This document shows positions 1 to 8,002 of a stretch of 12,766 bases of DNA, one piece after another. The notes under the pieces were generated by a model. That model had not been told where the DNA came from and ran no database searches. It worked only from the letters and a program-made list of their open reading frames with translations. The position numbers and the translations under genes are program-made. The stretch spans positions 1-12,766 of the forward strand of contig RFJV01000032.1 of assembly GCA_003694775.1 (NCBI GenBank). The letters are read 5' to 3'. How positions within the stretch are numbered: the stretch's first letter is position 1; each line of letters begins with the position of its first letter. The DNA comes from Chloroflexota bacterium. Its GTDB lineage: Bacteria; Chloroflexota; Anaerolineae; 4572-78; J111.

Positions 1-126
1 CTGGACAAACCTGGGGGGATTCGCCCAGCAGAGCTGGATGCTTCGCGAGGGGGAATCCCCCCGCACCCCCCTGTCTGTCCAAAAATTTTGGACAGACCCG
101 CTGGATGCTGTGATTTGATGAGCCGG
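1..126. repeat. Structured GC-rich repeat-like intergenic region at the left edge
   Basis: This is the end of the window, downstream of the leftward operon, and holds no gene I can support. Seen in the sequence: an inverted repeat GGGGGGATTC (13-22) / GAATCCCCCC (53-62) enclosing a small CCAGC-AGA-GCTGG hairpin (25-37); a near-palindrome GGGGGA-A-TCCCCC (49-61); a perfect 12-bp inverted repeat around one central base (73-97); and a direct repeat GCTGGATGCT at 33-42 and 100-109. The first bases, TGGACAAAC, resemble the right arm of the 73-97 palindrome, so a further copy may be cut by the window edge. The density of symmetric elements suggests a dispersed intergenic repeat or small non-autonomous element. 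Which one it is cannot be settled from one window. Confidence 0.5.
73..97. repeat. Perfect 12-bp palindrome downstream of the transporter operon
   Basis: GTCTGTCCAAAA (73-84) and its exact reverse complement (86-97) are separated by one base. The palindrome lies about 30 nt past the stop codon of the last minus-strand gene. It may fold at the 3' end of the operon mRNA, but no T-run follows the stem on the minus strand, so it is not a classical intrinsic terminator. A related palindrome sharing GTCCA and TGGACAGAC lies at 9249-9273. Confidence 0.7.
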
Positions 127-1641
127 CTACAGAGAAACATGCTCAACGCGTTTGATACCCTCCCGGTTCAAAACCAGGCGGGTTCGGCGGTACAGTTTTT
201 CTTTGTGAGAAGAGACAGCCGTATACTTGGAAACAAAATTCAAATGATACACCTTGTGGCAAAGGGCTGTTTTCACCTCGCCGGCTTCAAGGTAGCGTCG
301 TTCTTGTACCGGTTCGTCCATTTTGTTGAGATAGGCCCGAATGTCATAACGCATAATGTCGTTGATGCCGGTAATGTCGGGCAGGTCGGGGAACATCTTT
401 TTGAAGGTATCTGTAAAAAGGGTAATTTCTTTGGAGTAGCAGATAATATATTCTCCCTGACCATCATTGTCCAGATTGGTCATAAAATCCCGGTTGCGGG
501 CAGACAGCACCCGCCGCGGGACCTGGTCTTCGGTAATGAACGATACTTTTTCGCGCAGGGTTCCCAGCCGGTAGCGCCCGTTTTGGGTGCGGATGGTAAT
601 CCGGCGGTCGAAAAGGACGTTCTGCAGGTAGCGGGCAAAGACCTGCCGGCCCAGCTCTTTAATCCGGTCTTTGAACATATAGCCGACCACCAGGGCAATG
701 AACACCGGAAAGGTGAAACTGCCGTACGCTTGCTGAAAATAAAAGGCCACCACGGTCGCAAAAATCATCGAAATACCGGCGGCAACGGCATACAAGAGCT
801 GTTCCAGCGTGGCTCCTTCGCGCTGAATATCGGTGGACAGGAAAAGTACACTGGCGGCAAACTTTTTCAGGACCGAGGCCCGGAAAATAAACTCCTCGTT
901 GTCGGGCGACTGGTTCAGAATGGCGCGGTAGCCGAACATTTGCCGGTGACGGATTTCCTTATCGACCAGCTCCCCCAACCGCTGTTTGTATTCGGCGCGC
1001 CCGGATTTTTTCATGTAGGCATCTACAATCTGGAACATTTCCACCGCGCTCTCTTCGATGAGCAGGCTGATAGCCTCATCGATGAGCTTATACGTGGTAA
1101 AGACCTTTTCCGCCACATTGGGCAGGTTGAAAACAGCGTATAATTTACGGTACTCGGCGGCAATCTTCTCGCTTTCGGTCAGGAACTCTTCCACCAGATT
1201 TTCAATCAGGAGATGGGGTTTGGCACCGGGAGGGGCTTCCTGCACGCGGCGCTGAAGCAGGTTAAAATGGTCCCGGATGGCGCTTTTCAGCATGGCCTGC
1301 AGGAGCTTCATGCTGTTGACCAGCCGCTCCTGCAGTACAGGGTCGTTTACCCAGTTATCGCCGGCGGTGATGTTCCGGATGACGGTCAAGGGGGAGACAG
1401 TGCTGGTGGTAAAATCGCGCAGAAGCAGAACGGGTGTTTTCAGCCGGATGTAGTTTTTGACATCCCGGTAAAAATCCTGCCGCGAGTAGACCAGCGGATT
1501 GATTCCCAAACTCTTGGGGATGAAGATATAGGTAGAAATCCGGTAGTGCGTTTTCCGGTCTGGGAGCAGTTCGTAATCCAGCTTGATTTCAAACTGGTAT
1601 TTATCGTGTACTTTTACGGCCTGTTCAATCGTTTCCAGCAT
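127..1641 (-). CDS. Two-helix membrane protein of unknown function (504 aa)
   Basis: I do not recognise this family. The ATG at 1641 is preceded by GGGGAA at good spacing. The frame stays open upstream to 1806, but that part overlaps the previous gene and is compositionally odd, so I start at MLETIEQ. Seen: a soluble N-terminal half (1-275) with charged, probably helical stretches; two adjacent hydrophobic segments (about 281-301 and 307-324) forming a hairpin in the membrane; and a basic C-terminal half (325-504) with no further helix. The segment after the second helix (KDRIKELGRQ) is strongly basic and therefore probably cytoplasmic, which puts both large domains in the cytoplasm. It is the last gene of the operon, 46 nt after the propeller lipoprotein. 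A sensor, scaffold or envelope role is possible but unsupported. The gene is surely real; the function is unknown. Confidence 0.82.
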   Translation of the reverse strand: MLETIEQAVKVHDKYQFEIKLDYELLPDRKTHYRISTYIFIPKSLGINPLVYSRQDFYRDVKNYIRLKTPVLLLRDFTTSTVSPLTVIRNITAGDNWVNDPVLQERLVNSMKLLQAMLKSAIRDHFNLLQRRVQEAPPGAKPHLLIENLVEEFLTESEKIAAEYRKLYAVFNLPNVAEKVFTTYKLIDEAISLLIEESAVEMFQIVDAYMKKSGRAEYKQRLGELVDKEIRHRQMFGYRAILNQSPDNEEFIFRASVLKKFAASVLFLSTDIQREGATLEQLLYAVAAGISMIFATVVAFYFQQAYGSFTFPVFIALVVGYMFKDRIKELGRQVFARYLQNVLFDRRITIRTQNGRYRLGTLREKVSFITEDQVPRRVLSARNRDFMTNLDNDGQGEYIICYSKEITLFTDTFKKMFPDLPDITGINDIMRYDIRAYLNKMDEPVQERRYLEAGEVKTALCHKVYHLNFVSKYTAVSSHKEKLYRRTRLVLNREGIKRVEHVSL

Positions 1642-1687
1642 AATTCCCCGTTTCGATGGTGAGCTGTCCGGCACAATCTGATGGCGG

Positions 1688-2908
1688 TCACCAGCCAACC
1701 AGCCGCAGTATCTGCCCCTGGATGCGGGTGGGGCCGTGGGGGCCGGGAATGGGCCGGCCCGGTGTCCCCTGCCCCACCGAAATATACAGCGCGCCGTCCG
1801 GGCCAATGGCGATGTTGGTAGGGCAATCCAGCCCCTGAGCCAGCAGACGGGGCGGGCCGCCGTCTGCGGGGTAGAGTGTTACCCGGCCCTGAAAACGCAG
1901 GTAGCCGCCGTGCAGGGGCGGCGCGTGCGGGTCAAACAGGTCGAACAGGCGAGGCAGGGGGTCGGCATAACCGGAGGTATACTCAACCACAAAAATATTG
2001 CCGGCCTGGTCCATTTCCACATCAACGGCGGTGGTCAGACCGGTAATTTCATCACGCAGTTCGGCGGTTTGCGGGTTGACCCGCACAACTTTTGAATCTC
2101 CGGGGACAAACGGGATGACCTCGCCGGTATCGGGGTCTACTGCCGCGCCGGAGAAAAGAGCCACCAGGATATCGCCGGTGTGCGGGTCAACGGCCAGGCC
2201 GGCAGGCACGGCCTGCTGACCGTGCGCCAGCAGAGGGAAATCCAGTATCTCCCGCAGTGCGCCGTCGCTGAGGGTGATTTCAATCAGGTCGTTGGCGGTG
2301 CTCTCGACGGCGTAGATACGCTGGAAATCCGGGCCAAAGGCGATACCGTTCATGTTGCTTCGGGTCGCCAGGTTGCGTCCAATCCGGCCCTGCGGCGAAA
2401 TTTCGTAAAGAGCTATTCTATCCAGACCGCCATCAACTGCCAAAAAGAGCCGGCCATCCGGGTGGAGGAGCAGGTCGCCGGGGCCGCTGACCTCATCCCG
2501 CCCGGTGACAAAAAACTGCAGGGCATTGTAGGTGGGCAGATGGCGAAACAGCGGCTGGGTTTCGCCCTCGTCGGAAAAGTCGCCATCGTGGTTGAGGTCT
2601 ACAAAGCGGGTCAGGCGACCGGTCATTTTGGCCGGGTCCACGGCATCGTAGCCGGTGCCGGCCTCGGCAACAAAAACTTCACCGTGGGGACCAAAAACTA
2701 CGCCGCGCGGGTTGTCCAGGCCGGAAAGAAACAGCTCTACCCTGGGCGGTGCGGGAGTGGGGGTCAGCCGGACTCGCCCCGGTGAGGCGGTACAGGCGGT
2801 CAGGGCCAGGAGGAGCAAGCCGGCAAAGCGGGCCAACCGGCCCGCGGAGACGGGCCGGCGGCCTGTTGGGTTAGTTCCACAGCAGGGAGAGTTCGGTTTG
2901 CGGGTCAA
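1688..2908 (-). CDS. ScyD/ScyE-like beta-propeller lipoprotein
   Basis: Predicted extracytoplasmic lipoprotein with an NHL/SMP-30-like beta-propeller. After a basic segment (GRLARF) comes a hydrophobic core ending in the lipobox LTAC (Cys39), then a Pro/Thr linker (about 45-56). Propeller repeats start at GLDNPRGVVFGPHGEVFVAE (63-82), a hallmark of the ScyD/ScyE family; later blades repeat 'GP/HPDG..L/Y' motifs (150, 192, 241, 370). DLNHDGDFSDEGE (104-116) looks like a calcium-binding loop. Family members are often annotated from scytonemin clusters, but most have no known substrate and no pigment role is implied here. The start is TTG with AAGG 9 nt upstream, overlapping the ATPase gene by 38 nt. 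A second TTG at 2836 gives a shorter, more typical signal peptide but has no clear ribosome site. It may bind or process the imported substrate outside the cell; this is inference. Confidence 0.85.
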   Translation of the reverse strand: MTRKPNSPCCGTNPTGRRPVSAGRLARFAGLLLLALTACTASPGRVRLTPTPAPPRVELFLSGLDNPRGVVFGPHGEVFVAEAGTGYDAVDPAKMTGRLTRFVDLNHDGDFSDEGETQPLFRHLPTYNALQFFVTGRDEVSGPGDLLLHPDGRLFLAVDGGLDRIALYEISPQGRIGRNLATRSNMNGIAFGPDFQRIYAVESTANDLIEITLSDGALREILDFPLLAHGQQAVPAGLAVDPHTGDILVALFSGAAVDPDTGEVIPFVPGDSKVVRVNPQTAELRDEITGLTTAVDVEMDQAGNIFVVEYTSGYADPLPRLFDLFDPHAPPLHGGYLRFQGRVTLYPADGGPPRLLAQGLDCPTNIAIGPDGALYISVGQGTPGRPIPGPHGPTRIQGQILRLVGW

Positions 2909-3944
2909 AGAACTGTACCTTATCGGTGTTGATTTTCAGCTTTACCTGGTCGCCGATTCTGAGATTCAGGGCCGGGTCGGCCAGGACACGCAGGTGAGCG
3001 CCGTTTATCTGCACGTCCACCAGGTCGTCGCGGCCCAGCGGCTCAACCACGTAAACTTCACCGGCAATGCCCTCATCGGCAATGGAGACATCTTCGGGGC
3101 GGATACCCATGATGACCGGCCTGTCCTGAGCGGCCTTTTCCCCGCGGTCGGCAGGGAGCGGCAGGTCCAGGCCCTGACGCCGGGCGTGGAAGGTGTTGTC
3201 TACCTGGACCACCTCCACGTCGACAAAATTCATTGGTGGATTGCCGATGAAGCCGGCAATGAACAGCGTCCGCGGGCGGTCGTACAGTTCTTCGGGGCGG
3301 TCGTAAGCCTGCACCTTGCCATCCTTCATCACCGCGATGCGGTCGGCCATGGTCATTGCTTCCACCTGGTCGTGGGTTACGTAAATGGAGGTGATGCCCA
3401 GGTCTAGCTGGAGGCGTTTGATTTCACTGCGCATGGAGAGACGCAGGCGGGCGTCCAGGTTGGAGAGCGGCTCGTCAAACAGCAGAAGCTGGGGTTCCTT
3501 TACCAGCGCCCGGCCCAGAGCGACCCGCTGTTGCTGGCCGCCGGAAAGCTGGGCCGGCTTGCGGTCCAGCAGGTGTCCAATGCCCATCATTTCGGCGACT
3601 CGCTCCACCCGCTTGCGCATTTCTTCCTGGGGTACTTTTTTCAGCTTCAGGGGATAGCTGATGTTCTGAAACACGTTCATGTGGGGGTAGAGGGCGTAGC
3701 TCTGGAACACCATGCCGATATTGCGGTCTTTGGGGGCCAGTTTATTGACCACCTGGCCGTCAAAACGAATCACCCCGGCGGTCGGCTTGTAAATGCCGGC
3801 AATCATCAGCAGGGTGGTGGTTTTTCCGCACCCCGACGGGCCGAGAAAGGCCACAAATTCGCCGTGGTCAACTTCCAGGTTTACCCCGTCGGCGCCGATG
3901 GCATCGCCCCAACGCTTGGTCAGGTTTTCGAGTTCAACACGCAT
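2871..3944 (-). CDS. Sugar ABC transporter ATP-binding protein, MalK/UgpC/MsmK type
   Basis: Cytoplasmic ATPase that powers a carbohydrate importer. All ABC motifs are intact: Walker A GPSGCGKT (35-42), Q-loop Gln81 in [11 protein letters not shown], signature LSGGQ (133-137), Walker B LLLFDEP (153-159, Asp157/Glu158), D-loop SNLD (161-164) and switch His191. FIGNPPMNF (232-240) and GIRPEDV (280-286) mark the C-terminal TOBE/OB-fold regulatory domain of CUT1 ATPases. The 357-residue length is normal for the family. The ATG at 3944 follows GAGGAG about 9 nt upstream. It lies 40 nt after the second permease. Many bacteria share one MsmK-like ATPase among several importers, but here it sits inside the operon and is most simply dedicated to it. 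The sugar cannot be read from this subunit. Confidence 0.97.
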   Translation of the reverse strand: MRVELENLTKRWGDAIGADGVNLEVDHGEFVAFLGPSGCGKTTTLLMIAGIYKPTAGVIRFDGQVVNKLAPKDRNIGMVFQSYALYPHMNVFQNISYPLKLKKVPQEEMRKRVERVAEMMGIGHLLDRKPAQLSGGQQQRVALGRALVKEPQLLLFDEPLSNLDARLRLSMRSEIKRLQLDLGITSIYVTHDQVEAMTMADRIAVMKDGKVQAYDRPEELYDRPRTLFIAGFIGNPPMNFVDVEVVQVDNTFHARRQGLDLPLPADRGEKAAQDRPVIMGIRPEDVSIADEGIAGEVYVVEPLGRDDLVDVQINGAHLRVLADPALNLRIGDQVKLKINTDKVQFFDPQTELSLLWN

Positions 3945-3984
3945 TGCCTTGACTCCTCATTTTGGAAAAGGTAACGGTTATTTT

Positions 3985-4884
3985 TTACGCGCCGCCTTTG
4001 GTTCCGCCGCTGTAGATATTGAGCAGCATTTCCTGGGTGAAGATAAAGAAGATGATGATGGGAATAAGCTGGAACAGGCCCAGCGCGGCCACCCGGTTCC
4101 AGCTTACCAGCGAAGTATCGCCGGAGAACTGGTTCAGCAACACGGGCAGATTTGCCACCTTGGAACCTACCGTAAAGGTAAAGGGGATGAGGTAGGCATT
4201 CCAGCCGGTAATGAAGGTAAAAATAGCCAGCGCGGCCAGGCCGGGTTTAATCTGGGGAATGATAATCTCCCACCACACCCGAAAACGGGATGCGCCGTCG
4301 ATGAGCGCGGCCCGCTCCATATCCCAGGAGATATTGTCAAAGAAGCCTTTCATCAGCCAGACACCCAGCGGCAGGTCCAGGGTAATCATCACCAGGGCCA
4401 CGCCGCCAACGGTGTTGAAGCCAAACAGACTGCCAATCACCGGGATGCCGCCAATGAACAGCAAAACCTGGAAGATAGCAATCAACAGCATTTCCGGTCG
4501 AAAGGCGTGCAGAATCAGGGTGATGCTCAAAAAGCCCTTGCGTCCGGTAAAATTCATTCGCGACAGGGCGTAGCCGGTGAGGGATGAAATGGCGCCTACC
4601 CCTACCACCATCCCCACAGCGATAATCAGTGAGTTCAGCGTTGCCCGCCAGACGGCGGGGTCGTTGAGGAAGGTCCAGTTCTGCAGGGTCCACCCGCCGA
4701 TGTTGCCGTTGGCGTCTTTGGGCAGTAGTCCCTCGGTGCGGAGGGAAAAGGTGGCGACAAAAATCCAGACGTAGCCAATAACAATCGGCAGGATGCTGAT
4801 GGTCAGCAAAACATACGGGATGAGCTGACCCAACACGCGGCGCAAGCCGTACGTTGGTTCGGTTTCAAAGGTCGTTGTATCCAT
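3985..4884 (-). CDS. Carbohydrate ABC transporter permease, MalG type
   Basis: Inner-membrane channel subunit of the importer. The 299-residue length is typical of MalG-like CUT1 permeases. Six hydrophobic segments are visible at about 21-45, 83-106, 116-145, 150-178, 213-236 and 262-285. The cytoplasmic coupling helix (EAA loop) reads ERAALIDGAS then IIIPQIKPG (190-215), with the conserved Asp-Gly-Ala that docks on the ATPase. The ATG at 4884 follows GAGGGG, and the gap to the preceding permease stop is only 9 nt, so the two permeases are translationally linked. It pairs with the MalF-type subunit upstream. Substrate is unknown. Confidence 0.96.
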   Translation of the reverse strand: MDTTTFETEPTYGLRRVLGQLIPYVLLTISILPIVIGYVWIFVATFSLRTEGLLPKDANGNIGGWTLQNWTFLNDPAVWRATLNSLIIAVGMVVGVGAISSLTGYALSRMNFTGRKGFLSITLILHAFRPEMLLIAIFQVLLFIGGIPVIGSLFGFNTVGGVALVMITLDLPLGVWLMKGFFDNISWDMERAALIDGASRFRVWWEIIIPQIKPGLAALAIFTFITGWNAYLIPFTFTVGSKVANLPVLLNQFSGDTSLVSWNRVAALGLFQLIPIIIFFIFTQEMLLNIYSGGTKGGA

Positions 4885-4893
4885 ACTGTCCCC

Positions 4894-6324
4894 TCAGAGC
4901 ACGTCGATTTTGGGTTCCTGCACCAATTGGTCAAACTGGAAGACGCGCAGGTAAATGATAGACAGAACAATGCCAATTGCCACCAATACAAAGCCCCAGG
5001 CCGCGCCGTATGCCCACTGGTTGGAACCAAAGTAAGTGAACAAAGCCCGCTTATAGGCGGTTAAGGCCCACACCTCGGTGGTATAAAGGCCGGGGCCACC
5101 CTGGGTCAAAAGTAAAATGTATTCAAAAGAGACCAGCAGAGACAGGGTCTGGTAAGTGGTTACAAACAACAGCGGCCAGCGGAGCATCGGCAGGGTGATG
5201 TCGCGGATGACCTGCAATGTCGACGCGCCGTCTACTTTGGCCGCGGTAATCAGGTCCTTTGGAATGGCCTCGATGGCCGAAGTGAAGATAATCATACCAA
5301 AAGAGGCGCCAACAAACCCGTTGACCAGGATGACAAACACCCAGGGGGCTTCATTCAGCCAGTAGGGCTGGTAGTCGATGCCCAGCCAGCCGGCAAACTG
5401 GTTGATGATACCGTACGGCGGCACCTGGGTGAACCGCTTCCACATCACAATATAGACCACCGAGGGGGTAATTCGGGGTAACAGCCATATCAGGCGGAAA
5501 AAGAAGCTGGCCCGCCGGTTGATATGGGCGGTCAGCAGGGCCAGGACCAGTGCCAGGCCAACATTAAAGAAAACCAGGGTAGTGACCACGTAAAAAATGG
5601 TATTGCCCAGAATTTTGGGGAAGAAGCGGTCGCTGAACATGCGCCGGTAATTTTCCAGGCCGATAAAGTTCCACGGCTCACCAAAATTGGCGCTCGACAG
5701 GTCGGTCAGGCTGAGCACAGCCAGCAGAACAACCGGTATCAAAAAGAAGACCAGCACCAGGAATGTGGCCGGACTCATAAAGGCATACGCGCCCAGCGTA
5801 TTGCGGAACGAAGGATTTTGACGGGAATAATTCCGAACGTGCAGGATACCGGCGGCAAACACGGCCAGCAGGGCCAGGTAAACCAGCACCAGGCCGTACT
5901 GGGTTTGAATGAGGATACCCACTTTGCCGGCCTCTCGCTGGGCCGCGCCAAACTGGCCCCACAGGACCAGCAACGGCAGTAAACCGGCTGTGATGAGGGT
6001 CAGGCCGTCCCATCCGGTCAGCCGGCGGCGACGGAAGGCCAGGCCAACCACCAGCAGGGCGATAACCGCGGCAACCACCACCAGGTAGCTGGTCGGTGAA
6101 CCGCGGAAGACCACCACGTTTTCCCCCAGCCGGATAACCGGGCCGGCCCCGATACGAGCGCCGCTCAACGTAGCAACCAGGCCGCGCCCACCCACGAATC
6201 CCAGCCACGGCAGATAAAAGCCCACCAGGGCCATCACTGCACCGACCAGGGCCAATCCGTGGCCCACCAGCACCGCCTTCTGACCAGAAGGGGTAACCGG
6301 GTCCGATTGTTGCGGAGATGACAT
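4894..6324 (-). CDS. MalF-type sugar permease with an extra N-terminal membrane domain
   Basis: Channel subunit of the importer, 476 residues, whereas ordinary MalF-like CUT1 permeases without extra regions have about 290-310. The permease core begins near residue 175 (NTLGAYAFMSPATF), with helices at about 182-208, 240-265, 272-296, 328-350, 384-408 and 438-460, and an EAA loop IPKDLITAAKVDGAS (354-368) followed by ITLPML. The N-terminal part carries four hydrophobic segments (about 17-42, 79-96, 108-124, 143-162), with a loop of about 35 residues after the first and RRRR at 98-101 after the second. E. coli MalF also has extra N-terminal helices, but I see no likeness beyond hydrophobicity. 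The ATG at 6324 follows AGGAG by 7 nt. The extension is continuous in frame, and no internal start looks better placed, so it is probably a true part of the protein. Confidence 0.94.
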   Translation of the reverse strand: MSSPQQSDPVTPSGQKAVLVGHGLALVGAVMALVGFYLPWLGFVGGRGLVATLSGARIGAGPVIRLGENVVVFRGSPTSYLVVVAAVIALLVVGLAFRRRRLTGWDGLTLITAGLLPLLVLWGQFGAAQREAGKVGILIQTQYGLVLVYLALLAVFAAGILHVRNYSRQNPSFRNTLGAYAFMSPATFLVLVFFLIPVVLLAVLSLTDLSSANFGEPWNFIGLENYRRMFSDRFFPKILGNTIFYVVTTLVFFNVGLALVLALLTAHINRRASFFFRLIWLLPRITPSVVYIVMWKRFTQVPPYGIINQFAGWLGIDYQPYWLNEAPWVFVILVNGFVGASFGMIIFTSAIEAIPKDLITAAKVDGASTLQVIRDITLPMLRWPLLFVTTYQTLSLLVSFEYILLLTQGGPGLYTTEVWALTAYKRALFTYFGSNQWAYGAAWGFVLVAIGIVLSIIYLRVFQFDQLVQEPKIDVL

Positions 6325-6370
6325 AAGCCGCTCCTGTAATAGTTGGTGAGTTAACGAGTTGCAAAGAAAG

Positions 6371-6406
6371 ATTGGGCAGGCCGAACACCGTTGTTCAGCC
6401 TGCCCG
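6371..6406 (-). terminator. Intercistronic stem-loop after the binding-protein gene
   Basis: On the minus-strand RNA, GGGCAGGC, a U.G wobble and GAACA pair with UGUUC, G and GCCUGCCC around a 4-base loop, giving an almost continuous 14-bp stem about 9 nt past the binding-protein stop. The following bases (AATCTTTCTTTG) are T-rich but interrupted, so termination would be partial. In many sugar operons, such as E. coli malE-malF, a stem-loop at this point stabilises the upstream mRNA or trims read-through, so that binding protein greatly exceeds permease. The same role is inferred here. Confidence 0.65.
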
Positions 6407-6414
6407 GATTGGGG

Positions 6415-7926
6415 TTATTCTAAGATGATGACGTTATCACCCAGTTCGTTCTTGAGCTGTTCGGCAACGGTTTCCACTGCTTCTTCGGGGGTCAGGTCGC
6501 CGGATTCGGAGGCCTGGATACCCAGGTAGTAGGCCTCGGAGTAGGCGCTCCAGTAGGGGCTGTTGGGCAGGAAGGTGGTGTAGTCCAACAGGGGCAGAGT
6601 CGCGCTCAGGAATTTGGCATTGACGTAAGGCGGATAGTCGGACTGGGATTTGAGGATACCCAGGTGCCCACTGGCAACCGCGTAGTCGGTGTTCAGCTCC
6701 TTGGTAGTCGCCTTGGAGATGAGCAGGAGGGCCAGGTCGGGGGCCTGGGACTGGGAGCTAATCATGTAGACCAGCGGGTGGGTCAGGGTGATGGGCTTGC
6801 CCGTGCCTTCCTCGTTGGCGGGGATGGGGGCAAAGCCAACATTTTCAAACAGGTAGTCTTCACCGCCCACATCCTGCAGGTAGTTGGTGTGCCAGCTTGC
6901 CCAGCGCCAGGTGCCTTCAAAGACGAACATTACCTTGTCGAACTTGCTAGTGTATTCCTTGTGGAAGTCCCAGTCGCCGTCGAGTTTGTTGGGGCGGATA
7001 ATCTTGCGCACCTGCGCGGCATCGTAGAACAGGTTGTAGACCTTCAGGGCCGCCTTCTTGTCGAAGACCAGCGCGTCACTGCCTTCGGGGTCTTTAACGA
7101 TGCCGCCCGCGCCGTAGTAGTAGTAGAGGAAGTCCGGGCCGTTAGACGGGCGATGCCACCAGCCATCGCCTTCCTGGACAACACCCTTTTCTACGGCTTC
7201 CTGAGCCACGTCGAACATGTCCTGCAGGGTAAACTCACCGGCATAGACCCGGTCATCCAGGTTCTCAATCTCTTCATCGCTCCAGCCCAGCTTTTTCAGC
7301 AGGAGCTTACTGTAGTACATAGGCCGGGCTTCGGCGTCCTGCGGTACACCCCAGATGCGACCGTTCAGCTTGGTGGATTCCCACAGCGAATCGATAACAT
7401 CGGCAAATTCAGGATACTTGTCGATTTCATCGGTGATGTCCACGATGAAGCCGGCTGTGGCCCAGTCGCCGATGTGCTCATGGCCAGAAACGATGATGTC
7501 GGGGGCTTCGCCAGCCTTGGAGGCGAGTTCAAATTCGGTCTTGTAGTCGCCCCAGTCCGCGTCGTCCTGGATGGTCTCCAGGGCAATGCGCCGGTTGTCG
7601 CCTGCCTCGGCCAGGGCGGCGTTGGCCGCACCCACGGCCTTCTGCAGGTTGTCACAGCGACCGTTTTCGTAGGGCGGGCTGGCCTTGCACCGGGCCACCA
7701 GTTTGACTTCCTGGACACCGCCTTCTTTCTCAACCTCTACAATTTTTTCGACTTCCTTGGTGACAACCTTCTCAACTTCTACGGTTTCAACAACCTTGAC
7801 CTCTTTTTGAACTTCTACGGTTTCCACAATAGTGATGGTTTCCGGCGTTGCCGCGGCACCGCAGGCGGCAAGCAGGCCCATCACCAGGGCGCCAACCAGG
7901 AGTACCAACAGTTTTTGTTTAGACAC
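6415..7926 (-). CDS. Extracellular sugar-binding lipoprotein (family 1 solute-binding protein)
   Basis: Captures the substrate outside the membrane and delivers it to the permease pair. The start is GTG at 7926 with an excellent AAGGAGGG site. The signal peptide (1-21) ends in the lipobox LLAAC with lipidated Cys22. Residues 31-68 are a repetitive Val/Glu/Lys linker (VETVEVQKEV, VETVEVEKVV, KEVEKIVEVEK), which probably forms an extended stalk; such linkers are common in Chloroflexota binding proteins. The mature domain starts near 73, with Cys80 and Cys91 placed to form a disulphide. Aromatic clusters (GDGWWHRP, DFLYYYYGAGG, EGTWRWASWH) are typical of sugar-stacking sites in MalE-like proteins. 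The length of 503 is somewhat above the usual 420-450, largely because of the stalk. Oligosaccharide is the likely ligand class; the exact sugar is unknown. Confidence 0.95.
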   Translation of the reverse strand: MSKQKLLVLLVGALVMGLLAACGAAATPETITIVETVEVQKEVKVVETVEVEKVVTKEVEKIVEVEKEGGVQEVKLVARCKASPPYENGRCDNLQKAVGAANAALAEAGDNRRIALETIQDDADWGDYKTEFELASKAGEAPDIIVSGHEHIGDWATAGFIVDITDEIDKYPEFADVIDSLWESTKLNGRIWGVPQDAEARPMYYSKLLLKKLGWSDEEIENLDDRVYAGEFTLQDMFDVAQEAVEKGVVQEGDGWWHRPSNGPDFLYYYYGAGGIVKDPEGSDALVFDKKAALKVYNLFYDAAQVRKIIRPNKLDGDWDFHKEYTSKFDKVMFVFEGTWRWASWHTNYLQDVGGEDYLFENVGFAPIPANEEGTGKPITLTHPLVYMISSQSQAPDLALLLISKATTKELNTDYAVASGHLGILKSQSDYPPYVNAKFLSATLPLLDYTTFLPNSPYWSAYSEAYYLGIQASESGDLTPEEAVETVAEQLKNELGDNVIILE

Positions 7927-7965
7927 TTTTCCCTCCTTGTCAATGAGACTGTCAATGTAGGGTGG

Positions 7966-8002
7966 ACCTGCCAGCAGAGGGTGTTGCTTTCTGCCCGCAG
8001 GT
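7966..8002 (-). promoter_or_regulatory. Stem-loop between lacI-family gene and binding-protein gene
   Basis: On the minus strand, ACCTGC (8002-7997) and GCAGGT (7971-7966) pair, with an inner GCAG/CTGC stem and a loop of about 13 nt. It sits about 40 nt upstream of the GTG start of the binding protein. I see no well-placed -35/-10 pair in the 150-nt gap, so the binding protein is probably read from the promoter at 9199-9227. This stem may be a processing or stabilising element at the 5' side of the binding-protein message. Support is structural only. Confidence 0.4.

Noticed and set aside
73..97. Classical Rho-independent terminator of the transporter operon
   Set aside because: The stem lacks a following T-run on the minus strand. 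Its A/T-rich centre and relation to 9249-9273 fit a repeat better.
88..1143. A 351-codon plus-strand open frame opposite the 504-residue membrane protein
   Set aside because: The opposite-strand gene has a ribosome site, coherent helices and operon spacing. The plus-strand translation has no signal or domain.
1642..1806. Upstream extension of the unknown membrane protein
   Set aside because: It would overlap the end of the lipoprotein gene by more than 100 nt. The added residues look like an out-of-frame reading of that gene, and the ATG at 1641 has a good ribosome site.
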